Assembly (NCBI GenBank): GCA_025175895.1
Contig: CM045988.1
Span: 13,979,647 to 14,043,646 of the forward strand
Direction: 5' to 3'
Length of the DNA: 64,000 nt
Origin: Wurfbainia villosa
Lineage: Eukaryota; Streptophyta; Magnoliopsida; Zingiberales; Zingiberaceae
Below, one piece after another: positions 33,715 to 44,639 of this stretch. Below the pieces are notes generated by a model that was not told where the DNA came from, made no database searches, and saw nothing but the letters and a program-made list of their open reading frames with translations. The number at the start of each line of letters is the position of its first letter. The stretch's first letter is position 1. Both the position numbers and the translations under genes were made by a program.

Positions 33715-35923
33715 TGTTGGGTTTCCGGCACCGCGGCGTGTGTGTGTTCGATCATGTTTCGTAAACATGAGCACAGCGGAAGCAATAAAAATAATAAATA
33801 CTACTATTTATTACAACACACACAACACACGCATGCTATTACAACAAGTGTAGACATAACCGTAAATTAAAATTTGCAATAAAAGGAAATTAAACTACGT
33901 TATACCTTCCGTATGACGTGTAGCGGGAACGGCATCAACCGGAACGATCCTCGTAAGAATCGTCTCTATCCGTATCCACGCCGAGCTCCTCGGGATGACT
34001 TCGCTAAGTCACGAGCATCGTCTTCGTACGGGTTACTAGCCTCGTGTTGAAGACGACGTGATCGAGAGATGATCACGATCCGAATCCAAATTCGGATCCA
34101 AAACGAGTTCTCAAAACTCGCTTCTCCGGAGAGGTGTTCGTCAACCATTTGACGAATCCTTCGTCCTCCACCTCAGAGGATTACCGGAGATCAAATCCCC
34201 GGTAAGTTAGCCGCTGTCGGAGCACTAACCGTCGTCCAAACGACGCTCCGACGAGAGGAGGAGAAGCTGTCCAGAAAACTGGACAGCTTGGTGGAGGAGT
34301 AGGCGCCGGCCAAAACAAGGAGAGAAAAGCCTCACCTTGATGCCAAACCTATAGGAGATCACCGGAGGGTCGCCGGAGGTTCACCGGCTGGAGCTTGGAC
34401 GCCGGCAAGGGTCTTGGACGGCGGCACAAAGCTGGGCGGCGACTTTAGGGTTGGCCAACTCCAACAATTGGGGTGGGCGGCAACTCTAAGAGGCTAGGGT
34501 TTTGGATGATTAGGGTTTAACAATCCCTTAAGCCCACTTTTATAGAGAACTAATTCTCTTAATGGTTAATGGATCATATCCATAAAGCCCGTTAACCCGC
34601 TCCATTAAGATAAGTTAAAATAAACCAAACCATGATGGTTTATTTTTAAGTTAAAACGAACCGAACCAACTTTTGGTTCATTCGTTTAAAATAAACCAAA
34701 CCCTTTGGTTTATTCTTATCCATTGGATTAGAACCAAACCATTTTGGTCCATCCATTATGTCTTCATAAGACACTGCCCATCCACGCTTCCATTGCGACT
34801 GAAACAATTTCATGCTCGCTTTATGTTTGGTCCAACCAAACATAGTTTCTCTCGGTCTGAGAATCCCATTCTCAAGCTCGTTTTAAATCCTTTGGATTAC
34901 ACTCGTTGTGCGTGTGACCAAATAGGTTCTCGGTTTATGTTGGCCGTCTATAATTAACCATTAATTATAGAGCGATCATGAGTGGCACCTAGTAGTACAT
35001 CATGATCCCCAATTAACCAAAAGATCAACGGTTGATCGAACTATTTACGAAACCCTTGATGCTTCGAATGAATCGTGCCCCATTCCCTTCACTCATCTTA
35101 TACCCACTTGGTTCAGGACATGGTCTATTGTGTCGGTCCCACTAGGCGACTACGTCACACCTAGCCCAAGTATCATTTCCTCGTCCTACAGTTCTAGTTA
35201 CTCCACATGTATCGAAGAGTACTCTAAACATGTAATGCTTTGGCCAAAGACTTTAGTAACAATCCGACGAGAGGCCATGGGTATACATCTCCTCGCAAGG
35301 AGTGGTGAATCCTTTATAGGCTATTCAAACACCTTCGATCACTTTGACTTATACCCAATCATCCCGGGTCCACATCTCCTCGGAGATGTTTGCTTAAGAT
35401 GTCAAAGCATAAGTCTCCATGATCAAGATGACTTGAATACCGCAAGTCAAAGGAACATCGCACTTAAGCCACAGTAAGAACTTCATTGACATATCTATAT
35501 ATGCAGAGAACCATATGAAGTCTTACGGCTGGTCACTCCAATGAACTAGTTACCATAACTAGCATCCACGATTAACTCCGGACATCACAATGTCTCCAGC
35601 CAGTGAGAATCAGCTGCTTGGATATACCAAGGAGTATACCTCGTGCTAGTCTCGACAGAATTGATGGTGTCCAAATCCATCAATTCATCGACTAGGGATA
35701 ATTCCGATACATCACAATTACACATGTAGAGATACTCACTAGTTGTGATCCAATCACAAATTCTCTCATGCTGTGAATCGTATCGTGGACATTCAGTAAA
35801 TGAGTTTAAGATCCAATCAAATACATAAAAACATGTATACTCAAATAGTGAATCTTCATTTATCATATAAATGGTTCATACATAAGGCGATTGCCTTAGG
35901 ACATCTCTCATATATTACTAACA
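33715..35923 (-). repeat. 5' LTR of B
   Basis: TGTTGGGTTTCCGGCACCGC at the plus-strand left edge and TATATTACTAACA at the right. TATA (minus) at 34536-34545. ORFs such as 34673-34957, 35130-35477 and 35585-35866 are LTR shadows shared by all A/B LTR copies. Confidence 0.95.
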
Positions 35924-35928
35924 TATTA

Positions 35929-36633
35929 TACCTCAACACTGAGGTTTAACACCCCAAGTATGATCCCTTCATACTTAATACTCACCCTAGACCTAGACCT
36001 AAGACTTCAATCCACTTCCATCAGCTTTACACCTCCCGAATCCCTTGAGTCCATGACTCATCATCCTTGCGCTAGCCTTCAAGTGCTTCCATCGGCTATT
36101 AACATGCTTTAGGGTCTACCTTTGCAAAGAGACCTCGCCTCTGGGACTTTCCTCTTTTCCAAGCTCGATCTCCCTAATCAGCTGGGTCTTCCCTTGCCAA
36201 GACTCCTCATCCAGGACTTCACTGCCAAGAGGCCACACATCCGAGACTTCACTGCCAAGGCTCCTCATCTAGGACTTCACTACCAAGCACGGTCTCCCAG
36301 ACCTGCCGGGACTTCTCTCGCCAACTCCCCATTGGTCTTTCTAACACCAAGTGCCTGGTCTCCCTTCGCCAACTTGAATTTTCCCTTGCCAAGTATCTAT
36401 ACTTGGACTTTTCCTTGTCAAGTCACCATACTTGGACTTCTCCACACCAAGTGTCCGGTCAACCTTGACCAACTTAGATTTCTCTAATAATCTCCCTCAT
36501 ATGACCTTGGATGTCCCATACCATCCACTAGTCATATGATCAAACCATATTGTAAACCATTTTCGAACATCAAAACCCTACTCGAGTCCCACTCGAGTAT
36601 GGTCAATCGTGACCTGGGTCGATTGCACCAACA
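35929..36633 (-). repeat. 3' LTR of C, proximal part (LTR start)
   Basis: On the minus strand it begins TGTTGGTGCAATCGACCCAG at 36633. It contains repeated 'cttggactt..ccaagt' modules (36120-36480), the reverse of those in I's LTR. The frame at 36122-36487 is a product of these repeats. It continues at 26578 on the other side of B. Confidence 0.88.
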
Positions 36634-36647
36634 ATCTCCCCCTTTTT
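36634..36647 (-). promoter_or_regulatory. Polypurine tract of C
   Basis: AAAAAGGGGGAGAT on the minus strand, directly before the LTR; identical to that of I. Confidence 0.85.
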
Positions 36648-38308
36648 AATGTTTGACAATATCGTTAAGTTAGGTTATCCCATAAACCCAACTTGACTCT
36701 TCTTATGTCAAAGCATAACGAAGTGTTTCCAATTCAAAATTTCAAAATTTTAAAATTTTTGGGGTTCAGTGTATATTAGGGTTGATCCTAACTCAATATC
36801 CTAACTTAACCCCTTCCATTTCTCCCTCTTGTTGACATACATCAAAAAGTCTACCAAGGTTTACCTTATCACATTTTCAATGAGATTCTTCATTCTCCCC
36901 CTTGGTCAAAAATCATCTTGAATGCCTTCATTCTCCTTGGTTATCTATCACTAAATGAAAAGCAATCTTCTATTTTTCCTCCCTTTTTATAAGCAATCAT
37001 TCATCATACCTAGATGGATAATCTTCTACTAAAGGCTTACTCCTCCTTGACTATTGCACCAACAATGTCCATGGAGAGTTCCTAAGCCTATAGAAGCCTT
37101 AAACAATAAAAAATAAGGATACAAGTTCAAACTTGAACTTTAAACTCCCTTAAAATTTGATTTTTACTCAAATTAACTATCTAATTCATTTCCACTGAAA
37201 ACCACACCCTTTCAATGCTTGTCTAAGCATATTAGAGGTTTAGGAGTAGTTATCTCTCCTAGGGTTATGGTCAGATGGCTTAAACCAATATTGTTAAGCC
37301 AAAAACAGTGCTAATAGTCAACTGAGAATGCTCCAATCGAGGTGTAGTAGCTTACTAGGCGGCGCCTCAATTGGTTTCCAAATTTTCTAAAATCGAATTT
37401 TCAGACAAACTTCAGAAATGCATAAATAATTCTAAAAATTCAAAAAATCTTGAAATTTCAACCACACATTACTTATGCCAAACACTATAGGGGAAAAATT
37501 GTTTTCTATGAAAATAAATTTTAAATTCAAAGAATGATATAAAGTTCAAAAGCATTGAAACCTTCAATATTTTTAGCCAACTTTGTTTCAATCTTCTCAA
37601 TGTTAATTGCTATCAAAAGATAGGCTTCACCAAGATTTTTTAAAATGATTTTAAAATATTTTCAAAACTTTAATTTCAATCATGGTCTATGGGATAAATA
37701 TATATGACTTGTATATTAGCTTTCCTTATGATTTATACCTATAATTGAGATGAGTTTGAGTTCATATAGATGCAACATCTATGCACCTTAAACTTAACTC
37801 ATTTTTCTAACACCTCATATGTATCTAGGGTGTATCAATACACACACATATCAATTTAATGTTCTTGTGAGATGTGAGTTTAGGTTCTTAGGGTTTCATG
37901 CTTTTTTCTAGGCAACACTATTTGATTCCCTTATACTTGGGACTTCAAATCATGTCATTGTCCTTAAATTGATTTTAATTATCCTAAATGCATGAATGAT
38001 GATCATGGCACAAGAATGTGCATAATTTAAAAGTATTTGTCAATAATCATGATGTCATGGCATAAAAAATAACTTAAGTGTAAGCATGACATAAATTAAC
38101 CTAAGTATTATTATGATATTTACAATGATCATATGAAGCATGATGTCATGATATGACATCTATGACAAGCAAAACATGACAAATATATAAAGGTATAAAA
38201 TACCCAAGATTTGAATTAAATTGCAATTTTCTAAATTTAAATCTCATTTTTCCATGATAAACCAAGTCTCCCAAATGTGCCAAAAATCCAAAAATGACAC
38301 ACTATTGA
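36648..38308 (-). other. Conserved non-coding 3' module of C (LTR-proximal part)
   Basis: AT-rich, no gene. Aligned by eye with element I at about 660-2166. Palindrome-rich motifs 'catgatgtcatggcat' (38047-38062) and 'gcatgatgtcatgatatgac' (38139-38158) match the pair in I. The last five bases, ATTGA (38304-38308), are J's TSD. The module continues at 54080. Confidence 0.65.
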
Positions 38309-38423
38309 TGTAACGCCCGTAAAATTCCTAGCAATTTTACAAGAATTTTTGGCTTGATGATAATGGGCTTTATGTAGGCCTTTTTCCAAAACAAAAGAAA
38401 ATAAGCCAAAAATGGATACAAGA

Positions 38424-38490
38424 CCTAGGAATTGAACTCCAGACCTCTAGAGATAGCCAAGCCCTATAGATGTACCCACTAACCATAAGC
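38424..38490 (-). other. tRNA-like (A-box/B-box) segment in J LTR 1
   Basis: On the minus strand: ATGGTTAGTGGGTA (38486-38473) resembles a Pol III A box, and GGAGTTCAATTCC (38440-38428) resembles a B box (consensus GGTTCGANNCC), separated by about 30 bases. Copies occur at 44755-44821 and 51021-51087. It may be a SINE or tRNA fragment captured by the LTR. No cloverleaf was verified. Confidence 0.4.
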
Positions 38491-38597
38491 CCAATAGGAT
38501 TGTATGATTAAGGAAAGGTGGGGGACTATAGATAAATGGGACTAAGGGTAAATGAAGAGGCATAGAAAAGAAAAGAGGAACTTCTCTTCCTCCTCCC

Positions 38598-38606
38598 TTT
38601 ATAAAG
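38598..38606 (+). promoter_or_regulatory. TATA box, J LTR 1
   Basis: TTTATAAAG after a CT-rich run ('cttcctcctccc') and before an AG-rich run. The same site is at 44932-44940 and 51199-51207 in the other LTRs. Confidence 0.6.
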
Positions 38607-39647
38607 AAGAGGGAAGATTGAAATTGTTTACTTCCTCTCTTCTTCTTCCTCTTCTCACCGAAATTCTAAGGCTTCCCTCTCCATTTCCCTCTTTTGGCCG
38701 AGCCTCATCCAAGCAAGAAAGCTAGGGCTAGGTTGGTTCTTTAGGTTGTCTTCTCCACCAAAAGCAACGCGAAGGATGTAAGTATCCCTCACCTGCATAC
38801 GAGTAGCTTGTTGACGTTTTATAAAGAAATTTATATTGTTATATTCGCCAAGATATGATCTAGGGCTTCCATGAAGTTGTATGCCATGCTTTTGTAATTA
38901 GATGATGATGTTAGGGCTTAAAATGGATTATGTCATAAGTTAAACCTAGGCAACCCTATGTTCCATTCGGCATACCTGTGTTTTGTTGGTGTTTTATTGA
39001 AGTTATATCTTGTTTTTTCTTGCAAGTGATGATGTTAGCATGTTATAGGGATTAGGATAAAGATCTAACTCTAGAGGCCTCCATGACCCATTCGGCCAAG
39101 TCATGAACTAGGGTCTCAAAGAAGCTCTATGCTATGTTTATGCTATGTTTTATAACTAGATTATGATGTTAGGGTTTAAAGTGGGTTAGAACAAAAGCTA
39201 ACCCTAATGAACACTTTAGTTCTATTCGGCCAAACCCTACTTTAGGGTTTCAATGAAGTTCCATGCCATATTATGGGAACTAGATGATGATTTTAGGGTT
39301 TAAAGTGGGTTAGAGCAAAAGCTAACCCTAATGAACACTATAGTTCTATTCGGCCAAACCCCACTATAGGGTTTCAATGAAGTTCCATACTATGTTTTGT
39401 AACTATATGATGAGGTTAAGTTTAAAAAGGGGATTAGGTCAAAAGTTAAACCCAAAGGCCCTACATGGACCATTCGGCCACCTTTGGTTCTTAGGTTACA
39501 ATGAAGTTCATACCATGAATTTTATGGAATTTGTATGCATATGTATGTTACTTGAATTAGGTTAAAGGTCTAAACCCTAAAAGCCTATAAGGACCATTCG
39601 GCCACCTTTGACCTCTTTAGGGTACAATGAAGTTCATACCATGAATT

Positions 39648-40125
39648 GTATGCTATGTTATGTTAATGAAATCAGTTATGTTGTTATGAAATGAAGCATG
39701 CCATGCTATGTTAATGAAATAAGTTATGTGGTTATGAAATGAAGCATGCCATGCTATGTTAATGAAATAAGTTATGTTGTTATGAAATGAAGCATGCCAT
39801 GCTATGTTAATGAAATAAGTTATGTTGTTATGAAATGAAGTATGCCATGCTATGTTAATGAAATAAGTTATGTTGTTATGAAATAAAGTATGCCATGACT
39901 ATGTTAATGAAATAGGATAAGTTGTTATGAAATGAAGTATGCTATGCTATGTGAATGAAATGAAGCATGATGTGTATGAAATGAAGTATGCTATGCTATG
40001 TTAATGAAATAAGCTAAGATGTTATGACATGAAGTATGCTATGCTATGTGAATGAAATGAAGCATGATGCGTTATGAAATGAAGTATGCTATGCTATGTT
40101 AAAGAAATAAGCTATGTTGTAAAAT
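39648..40125 (+). repeat. 48-bp tandem repeats in J LTR 1
   Basis: About ten units of a 48-bp repeat built from 'gaagcatgccatgctatgtt' and 'aatgaaataagttatgttgt'. Later units are shorter and more diverged. Matching arrays lie at about 45981-46459 and 52247-52725. Confidence 0.85.
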
Positions 40126-40547
40126 AAGCATATAAGTATTTTACTTTCTGCATGGCTTGTACCAAGACCTTAACAAGGTCCAAGAAGGGATGGGCTCCTA
40201 AGATGCCCTAGGTCGATGGAATAAGACTCGGGCCTAGGATGGGCTTCTATGTATGATTGCCCCTAGGTCGATGGAATAAGATTCGGGCCTAGTACGGGAT
40301 GGGCTCCAAGATGCCTTAGGTCGATGGAGTAAGACTCGGGCCTAGGATGGGCTTCTACGCTATGACGATTGCCCCTAGGTCGATGGAATAAGACTCGGGC
40401 CTAGAAACCTATTAGGTTCGAGACTTGCTACCTCGGGCCTATTTAGGGATGCGCGCTATGATAATGAAGAAGTGGTACAATGCCGGGCCCAAATATGTTG
40501 AGATTTATATTTACGTACCTAGTGTATATATTTTCAAAAGCATCTTG

Positions 40548-40735
40548 CAAATAATATGCCATGATTGTTAAGTTACATGTAATGTTAAATAATATGCCAT
40601 GATTGTTAAGTTACATGTAATGTTAAATAATATGCCATGATTGTTAAGTTACATGTAATGTTAAATAATATGCCATGATTGTTAAGTTACATGTTATGTT
40701 AAACGATATGCCAAGAACGTTAAGTTATATGTTAT
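40548..40735 (+). repeat. 38-bp tandem repeats in J LTR 1
   Basis: Four near-perfect units of 'aaataatatgccatgattgt' + 'taagttacatgtaatgtt', then one degenerate unit. Copies at about 46883-47070 and 53140-53327. Confidence 0.85.
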
Positions 40736-41503
40736 GAAAGTTATGTTTTATGATATGTTATGAACGTTTACATGCTTACGTTAGATATGTCATGAAAGTT
40801 ATGTTTTACAATATGCTATGAATGTTTACATGTTTACGTTAGATACATTACAAGTTATGTTTGATGATACGGTGATCCATGTTATATTGCTTCTATGTTG
40901 TGAATGCTGCATGCCATGATTAATGATAATGTATGGTTTTAGTGAGTAGGACAGGATCTTACTAAGCCTATGTGCTTATAGTTTATCTTTCCCTCGTACT
41001 GCAGATAAGGGTAAGGGATGGATAAACTAAAGGGAGCAGCAGGAGGGGCCAATGGGTGTGGTAGTGGCATGGTGGAGAAGATCCGTTAGGTCTAAACATG
41101 TTTACCTATGATAAAGATGTCTATTCATGTCCTCACTTATGTCTCCTTATGATGATGATGTTATGAATTTACTAAGCACTAAGTATCTGCATATATGATG
41201 CATGCTCTATGTTAAGAAGAAGAAGTAAAGAAGAAGTAAGAAGAAGTATCTATCCACGCTATGAAGCATACTCTATGCTAAGAAGAAGAAGTATATATAT
41301 ATATATATGTATATATGTGTTAATGCATGTTTATGTTTAAAAGAAAAACAAAAAAAAAAGTATTAAGAAGTATGTCTAAAGTCTTCCGCTGTGAGAATTA
41401 AGAAGTATGTATAAAGTCTTCCGCTGTATGTAATGTATGTACGGTCGCGTCACGCGCCGCCTCTCCGGACATTTAGGGTCCCGGAAGGGCGGGCGTGACA
41501 GGT

Positions 41504-41520
41504 TGGTATCAGAGCGGATC
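41504..41520 (+). promoter_or_regulatory. Primer-binding site of J, unit 1
   Basis: TGGTATCAGAGCGGATC, three bases after the LTR. The first 12 bases are the tRNA-iMet complement. In unit 2 (47832-47845) it is altered to TGGTATCGAGCGGA, and after LTR 3 there is none, as expected for an array end. Confidence 0.85.
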
Positions 41521-42660
41521 TGCCTTTCCACTACACACACATCAAGCTCCAATCCTGCCGCTCCAAGTAAGAATTCTATGTCTACTCTAACTTAGCTTAT
41601 TTTATTCATGTATGATATAAAATGCCTTAGCTTATTTTGCTAATGCCTTTAGATTATTTAGTTCATGTATGATATAAAGTGCCTCTAGCTTGATTATAAA
41701 ATGCCTTTACTTTATGCTTGTTCATGAATAATAGGAAATGTTTCTAGCTTAAATATGCATGAAAATAGGATACCCTTATGCTTGTTCTGGCATGATGTAA
41801 AATACCTTAAGTTTAACTTATGCATGGGAACATGAATGAAGCTTAAAACGACCTTATGCTAGCCTTAGTTTAATTACACGAATATATATATATATATAAA
41901 TAAATAAATAAAATACTTTCTTATTACGAAAATTGATTTTTCGTAATTATTTTGTAAGGTCTATGCTCATCTGAATTGAATTAAGCCCGGTTTAAATGCG
42001 GGTTGGTCGGTTTTGGTCGACTTCAATTATTTCAATTTCGGATAGCACTGACGGTGACCACCATGACCCGTCGTGATGTGTCACGAAACCGATTAAGGAA
42101 GCTATTGAAGAGATAGTTTATAAACCAGACGGTGGGGTCATCGGACACATGAAAAGGCTCGATTGTCTTTTAGGAGACTCGGCGGCAAGAGTTTCCGTTA
42201 CTGGACAATTATAAGATATGGGCCTTGGTCCGTTCCCTGCCAAATGAGTTCATGGTAGTTGCACACCACGTGTGGGGCCGTTACGAAGGGCGGATAACCT
42301 ATCTTTGGTATGTCTTTGGGAACTCTTTGGAGCACAAGGTTCAAGAGAATCTGGTAACTCGCCTCGAGAAGAATGTAGAGGGTTCTACAAACGTCAACTT
42401 GTCTGAGACTACCTAATAAGGCCAAGGAAGATAGGACTAAAAATGATTACAAGCGCACTAGGGTTTGTCCTAGTGGGAATTAAAGTAATAAACTATCTTC
42501 TCAAGTAGTTTTGTTTCGATTAGAAATAAGGAATGTTATATGTTAACATTTTTCCATTCTGAAAGTATGAATAAGAAATGATGAGCTCATTCCTTGAATT
42601 AGTGATTAGTCCATTGCATGGGATGTATGTAGTATAGTTGATCGATGTCGGTTAGAAAGG
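41521..42660 (+). other. J unit 1 leader and unrecognised remnant
   Basis: Leader with repeated 'catgtatgatataaaatgcc' words (41600-41830), a TA/TAAA microsatellite (41882-41910), then a decayed GC-richer block (42050-42420) with short frames. Position suggests a gag remnant, but no gag motif is recognisable. AT-rich filler follows up to RNase H. Gag N-terminal parts, protease and RT are missing. Confidence 0.5.
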
Positions 42661-42662
42661 AC

Positions 42663-44603
42663 AAGAAATATGAGTGGGCGGACACTGCGAGAGGAGTTTC
42701 ACAGAGTTGAAAAGGAGACGACCGCTCCCAATTCTTGCTCTTCCTGACAAGAAGAAGGCTTCGACATGTACAAAGGACGCTTCCAAGATGGGACTCGGTG
42801 CACTTATGCAGAACGGCAAGGTCATTGCCTACGCCTCTAGGCAACTCAAGGAACACGAAAGGAATTATCCCACCCACGATTTAGAGCTAGCAGCCGTGGT
42901 CTTTGCTCTCAAAACATGGAGGCATTATCTCTATGGAGCTCAGTGTAGGATTTATACAGACCACCAGAGTCTGAAATATTTCTTCACCTGTATGACTGAA
43001 CATGAGATAGCAGATGGCTCGAGCTCCAAGGATTATGACTGCGAGATTCTTTACCATCCGGGGAAAGCTAACAAGGTGGCTGATGCACTCAGCAGGAAGT
43101 CCTGCGCCACCTTGATGTCCCTCTCAGTGCTATCTCGACCCTTAGAAAAAGAGATTACGCGTTACGGGGTGGAAATCATTTCCGGACAGCTCTCAACCCT
43201 GACGATAGCATAGCACGCTGCTGTCGATGATATCGGAAAGCAAGCCCGTGACCCAAGCCTTCGAGGATCAAGCAAGAGGTCCTAGAGGGAAAGGACGACG
43301 GGTTTGGATCTCGATAGTGGAGTACTCCACCTCGGGGATCGCTTGGTATTCCCGACGATCCAGAATTACGGAAGGAGATACTTGAGGAAGCTCACGGGAC
43401 TCCTTATGCGATGCATCCTGGAACCACCAAGATGTACCAAGACCTGAAACGAAAGTTTTGGTGGTTTGGAATGAAAAGAGATGTGGCTCAGTATGTCAGT
43501 ACTTGCCTGACCTGCCAAAGGGTTAAGGCAGAGCACCAAAGACCTGGAGGAACACTGCAGCCGATCCAGATTCCAGAATGGAAATGGGAGGACATTTCTA
43601 TGGATTTCATCTCAGGATTGCCCAAGACGACAAACGGTTATGATGCTATATGGGTGATTGTAGATGATTGAAGAAGTCCGCCATTTCTTAGCAATCAAGA
43701 TGACCTATTCGACGAGCAAGGCTAGTTATATGCTAGGAAATCATCCGACTCATGGAATCCCTAAGACCATCATTTCGATAGAGATGGTCGCTTATTTCCC
43801 ATTTCGGGAGTGCGTTAGAAGGCCTTAGGCAAAGCTATTGTTCAAGATCGCCTTCCATCCCCGCACGACTGATGCACCAAAGGGTAAATCAAATCGGAAG
43901 ATATGTTAAGAGCCTGCGCCCTGGATTTCAAAGGTAGCTGGTGTCGATACTTATGTTTGGCAGAATTCGCTTACAATAATAGCTACCAAGCTACTATTGG
44001 AATGGCACCCTACGAGGCTCTATACGGGAGGAAATATAGATCTCCATATCTAATGAGGGTGGTGAAAAGAAGAGGATGGGACTCGGACGGATTTCATCGA
44101 TGACACCACGAGCTATACGAACATCCGAGAGAATTGAAAGCGCGCCAAAGCCGACAAAAGAGCTATGCGGATAAGAGGCGTAGACCATTAGAATTCGAGG
44201 TTGGGGACCTAGTATTCTCAAAGTGGCTCCATGAAGGGAGTAATGAGGTTCGGAAAGAAGGGTAAACCGAGTCCACGTTACGCGGGGACCGTGATCCGAT
44301 ATCGCAGAGGATTGGCAATGTAGCTATAAGCTAGAGCCGCCAAGAGATGTCGCTATTCACAACGTGTTCCATGTCTCGTGCTCAAGAAATGCATTTCCAA
44401 GAGACAAGTGATCGAGCCACAAACAAGACAAGTTCAAGAGGACCTAAGTATTGAAAGTCGGCCTATCCAAATACTAGACCGAAATCAAGAGGCTAAGGAA
44501 CAAAGAGGTACCCTTAGTAAAGGTCCTGGCGTAATCAACTGCAGAGGAGGCTACCCAGGGAACGCGAGGAGGACATGAAGAAGAAGTACCCACAATTGTT
44601 CTA
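42663..44603 (+). pseudogene. Chromovirus pol C-terminal part (RNase H, integrase, tail), J unit 1
   Basis: 42674-43213 carries the RNase H: MGLGALMQNGKVIAYASRQL, HERNYPTHDLELAAVVFALK, then TDHQSLKYFF and DCEILYHPGKANKVADALSR. 43411-43671 is the start of integrase: HPGTTKMYQDLKRKFWW and CLTCQRVKAEHQRPGG give the HHCC zinc domain, and WEDISMDFISGLPKT has the first catalytic Asp. The second Asp region is frame-broken (43770-43790). 43903-44103 has LAEFAYNNSYQATIGMAPYE, then ALYGRKYRSP. From 44330 the C-terminal tail follows (HNVFHVS-like, then QEDLSIESRPIQILDR) to a TAA at about 44601. RT is absent. Short deletions, many at CTG/CAG or CCGG-like sites, break every frame. Confidence 0.88.
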
Positions 44604-44639
44604 AGTTTCGAGGACGAAACTTTTAAAGGTATGAAAAAT
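44604..44639 (+). promoter_or_regulatory. 3' end of J unit 1 with weak polypurine tract
   Basis: 'gtttcgaggacgaaac', which usually follows pol in chromoviruses, then AAAGGTATGAAAAAT before LTR 2. The usual long G-run is missing. Confidence 0.45.

Larger units (their letters stand above)
26579..35923 (-). mobile_element. Element B: full-length Ty1/copia retrotransposon, sister of A
   Basis: 9.3 kb, with LTRs 26579-28790 and 33715-35923 and a perfect TSD, TATTA (26574-26578 and 35924-35928). Same gene order and leader as A. The PBS is perfect (TGGTATCAGAGCCCAGG, minus, at 33713-33697). Its LTRs belong to a different subtype: both have a longer segment with 'ggagcttggacgccggcaag' and 'aactctaagaggctaggg' (about 27250-27405 and 34390-34530), absent from both LTRs of A. 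The coding region has many short deletions and shares the RNase H deletion with A. Inserted in C's 3' LTR. Confidence 0.95.
38309..41500 (+). repeat. J LTR 1
   Basis: TGTAACGCCCGTAAAATTCC ... GGGCGTGACA. In order it contains a tRNA-like segment (minus), a TATA box, imperfect repeats of about 110-130 bp with 'attcggcca' (38850-39650), a 48-bp tandem array (39648-40125), copies of 'ggtcgatggaataagactcg' (40180-40410), a 38-bp array (40548-40735), and AAG and TA microsatellites (41215-41320). It differs from LTR 2 and 3 by lacking the long G-run after 'aaggaaag'. Confidence 0.95.

Noticed and set aside
39648..40125. Regularly spaced repeats that could suggest a CRISPR array or satellite.
   Set aside because: Units are direct head-to-tail copies without unique spacers, lie within an LTR in a plant genome, and recur in all three J LTRs.
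42050..42420. A gag gene in J unit 1 (frames 42225-42416 and similar, 48245-48463 in unit 2).
   Set aside because: Position suits gag, but no gag motif or zinc knuckle could be recognised and frames do not agree between the two units. It is recorded only as an unrecognised remnant.
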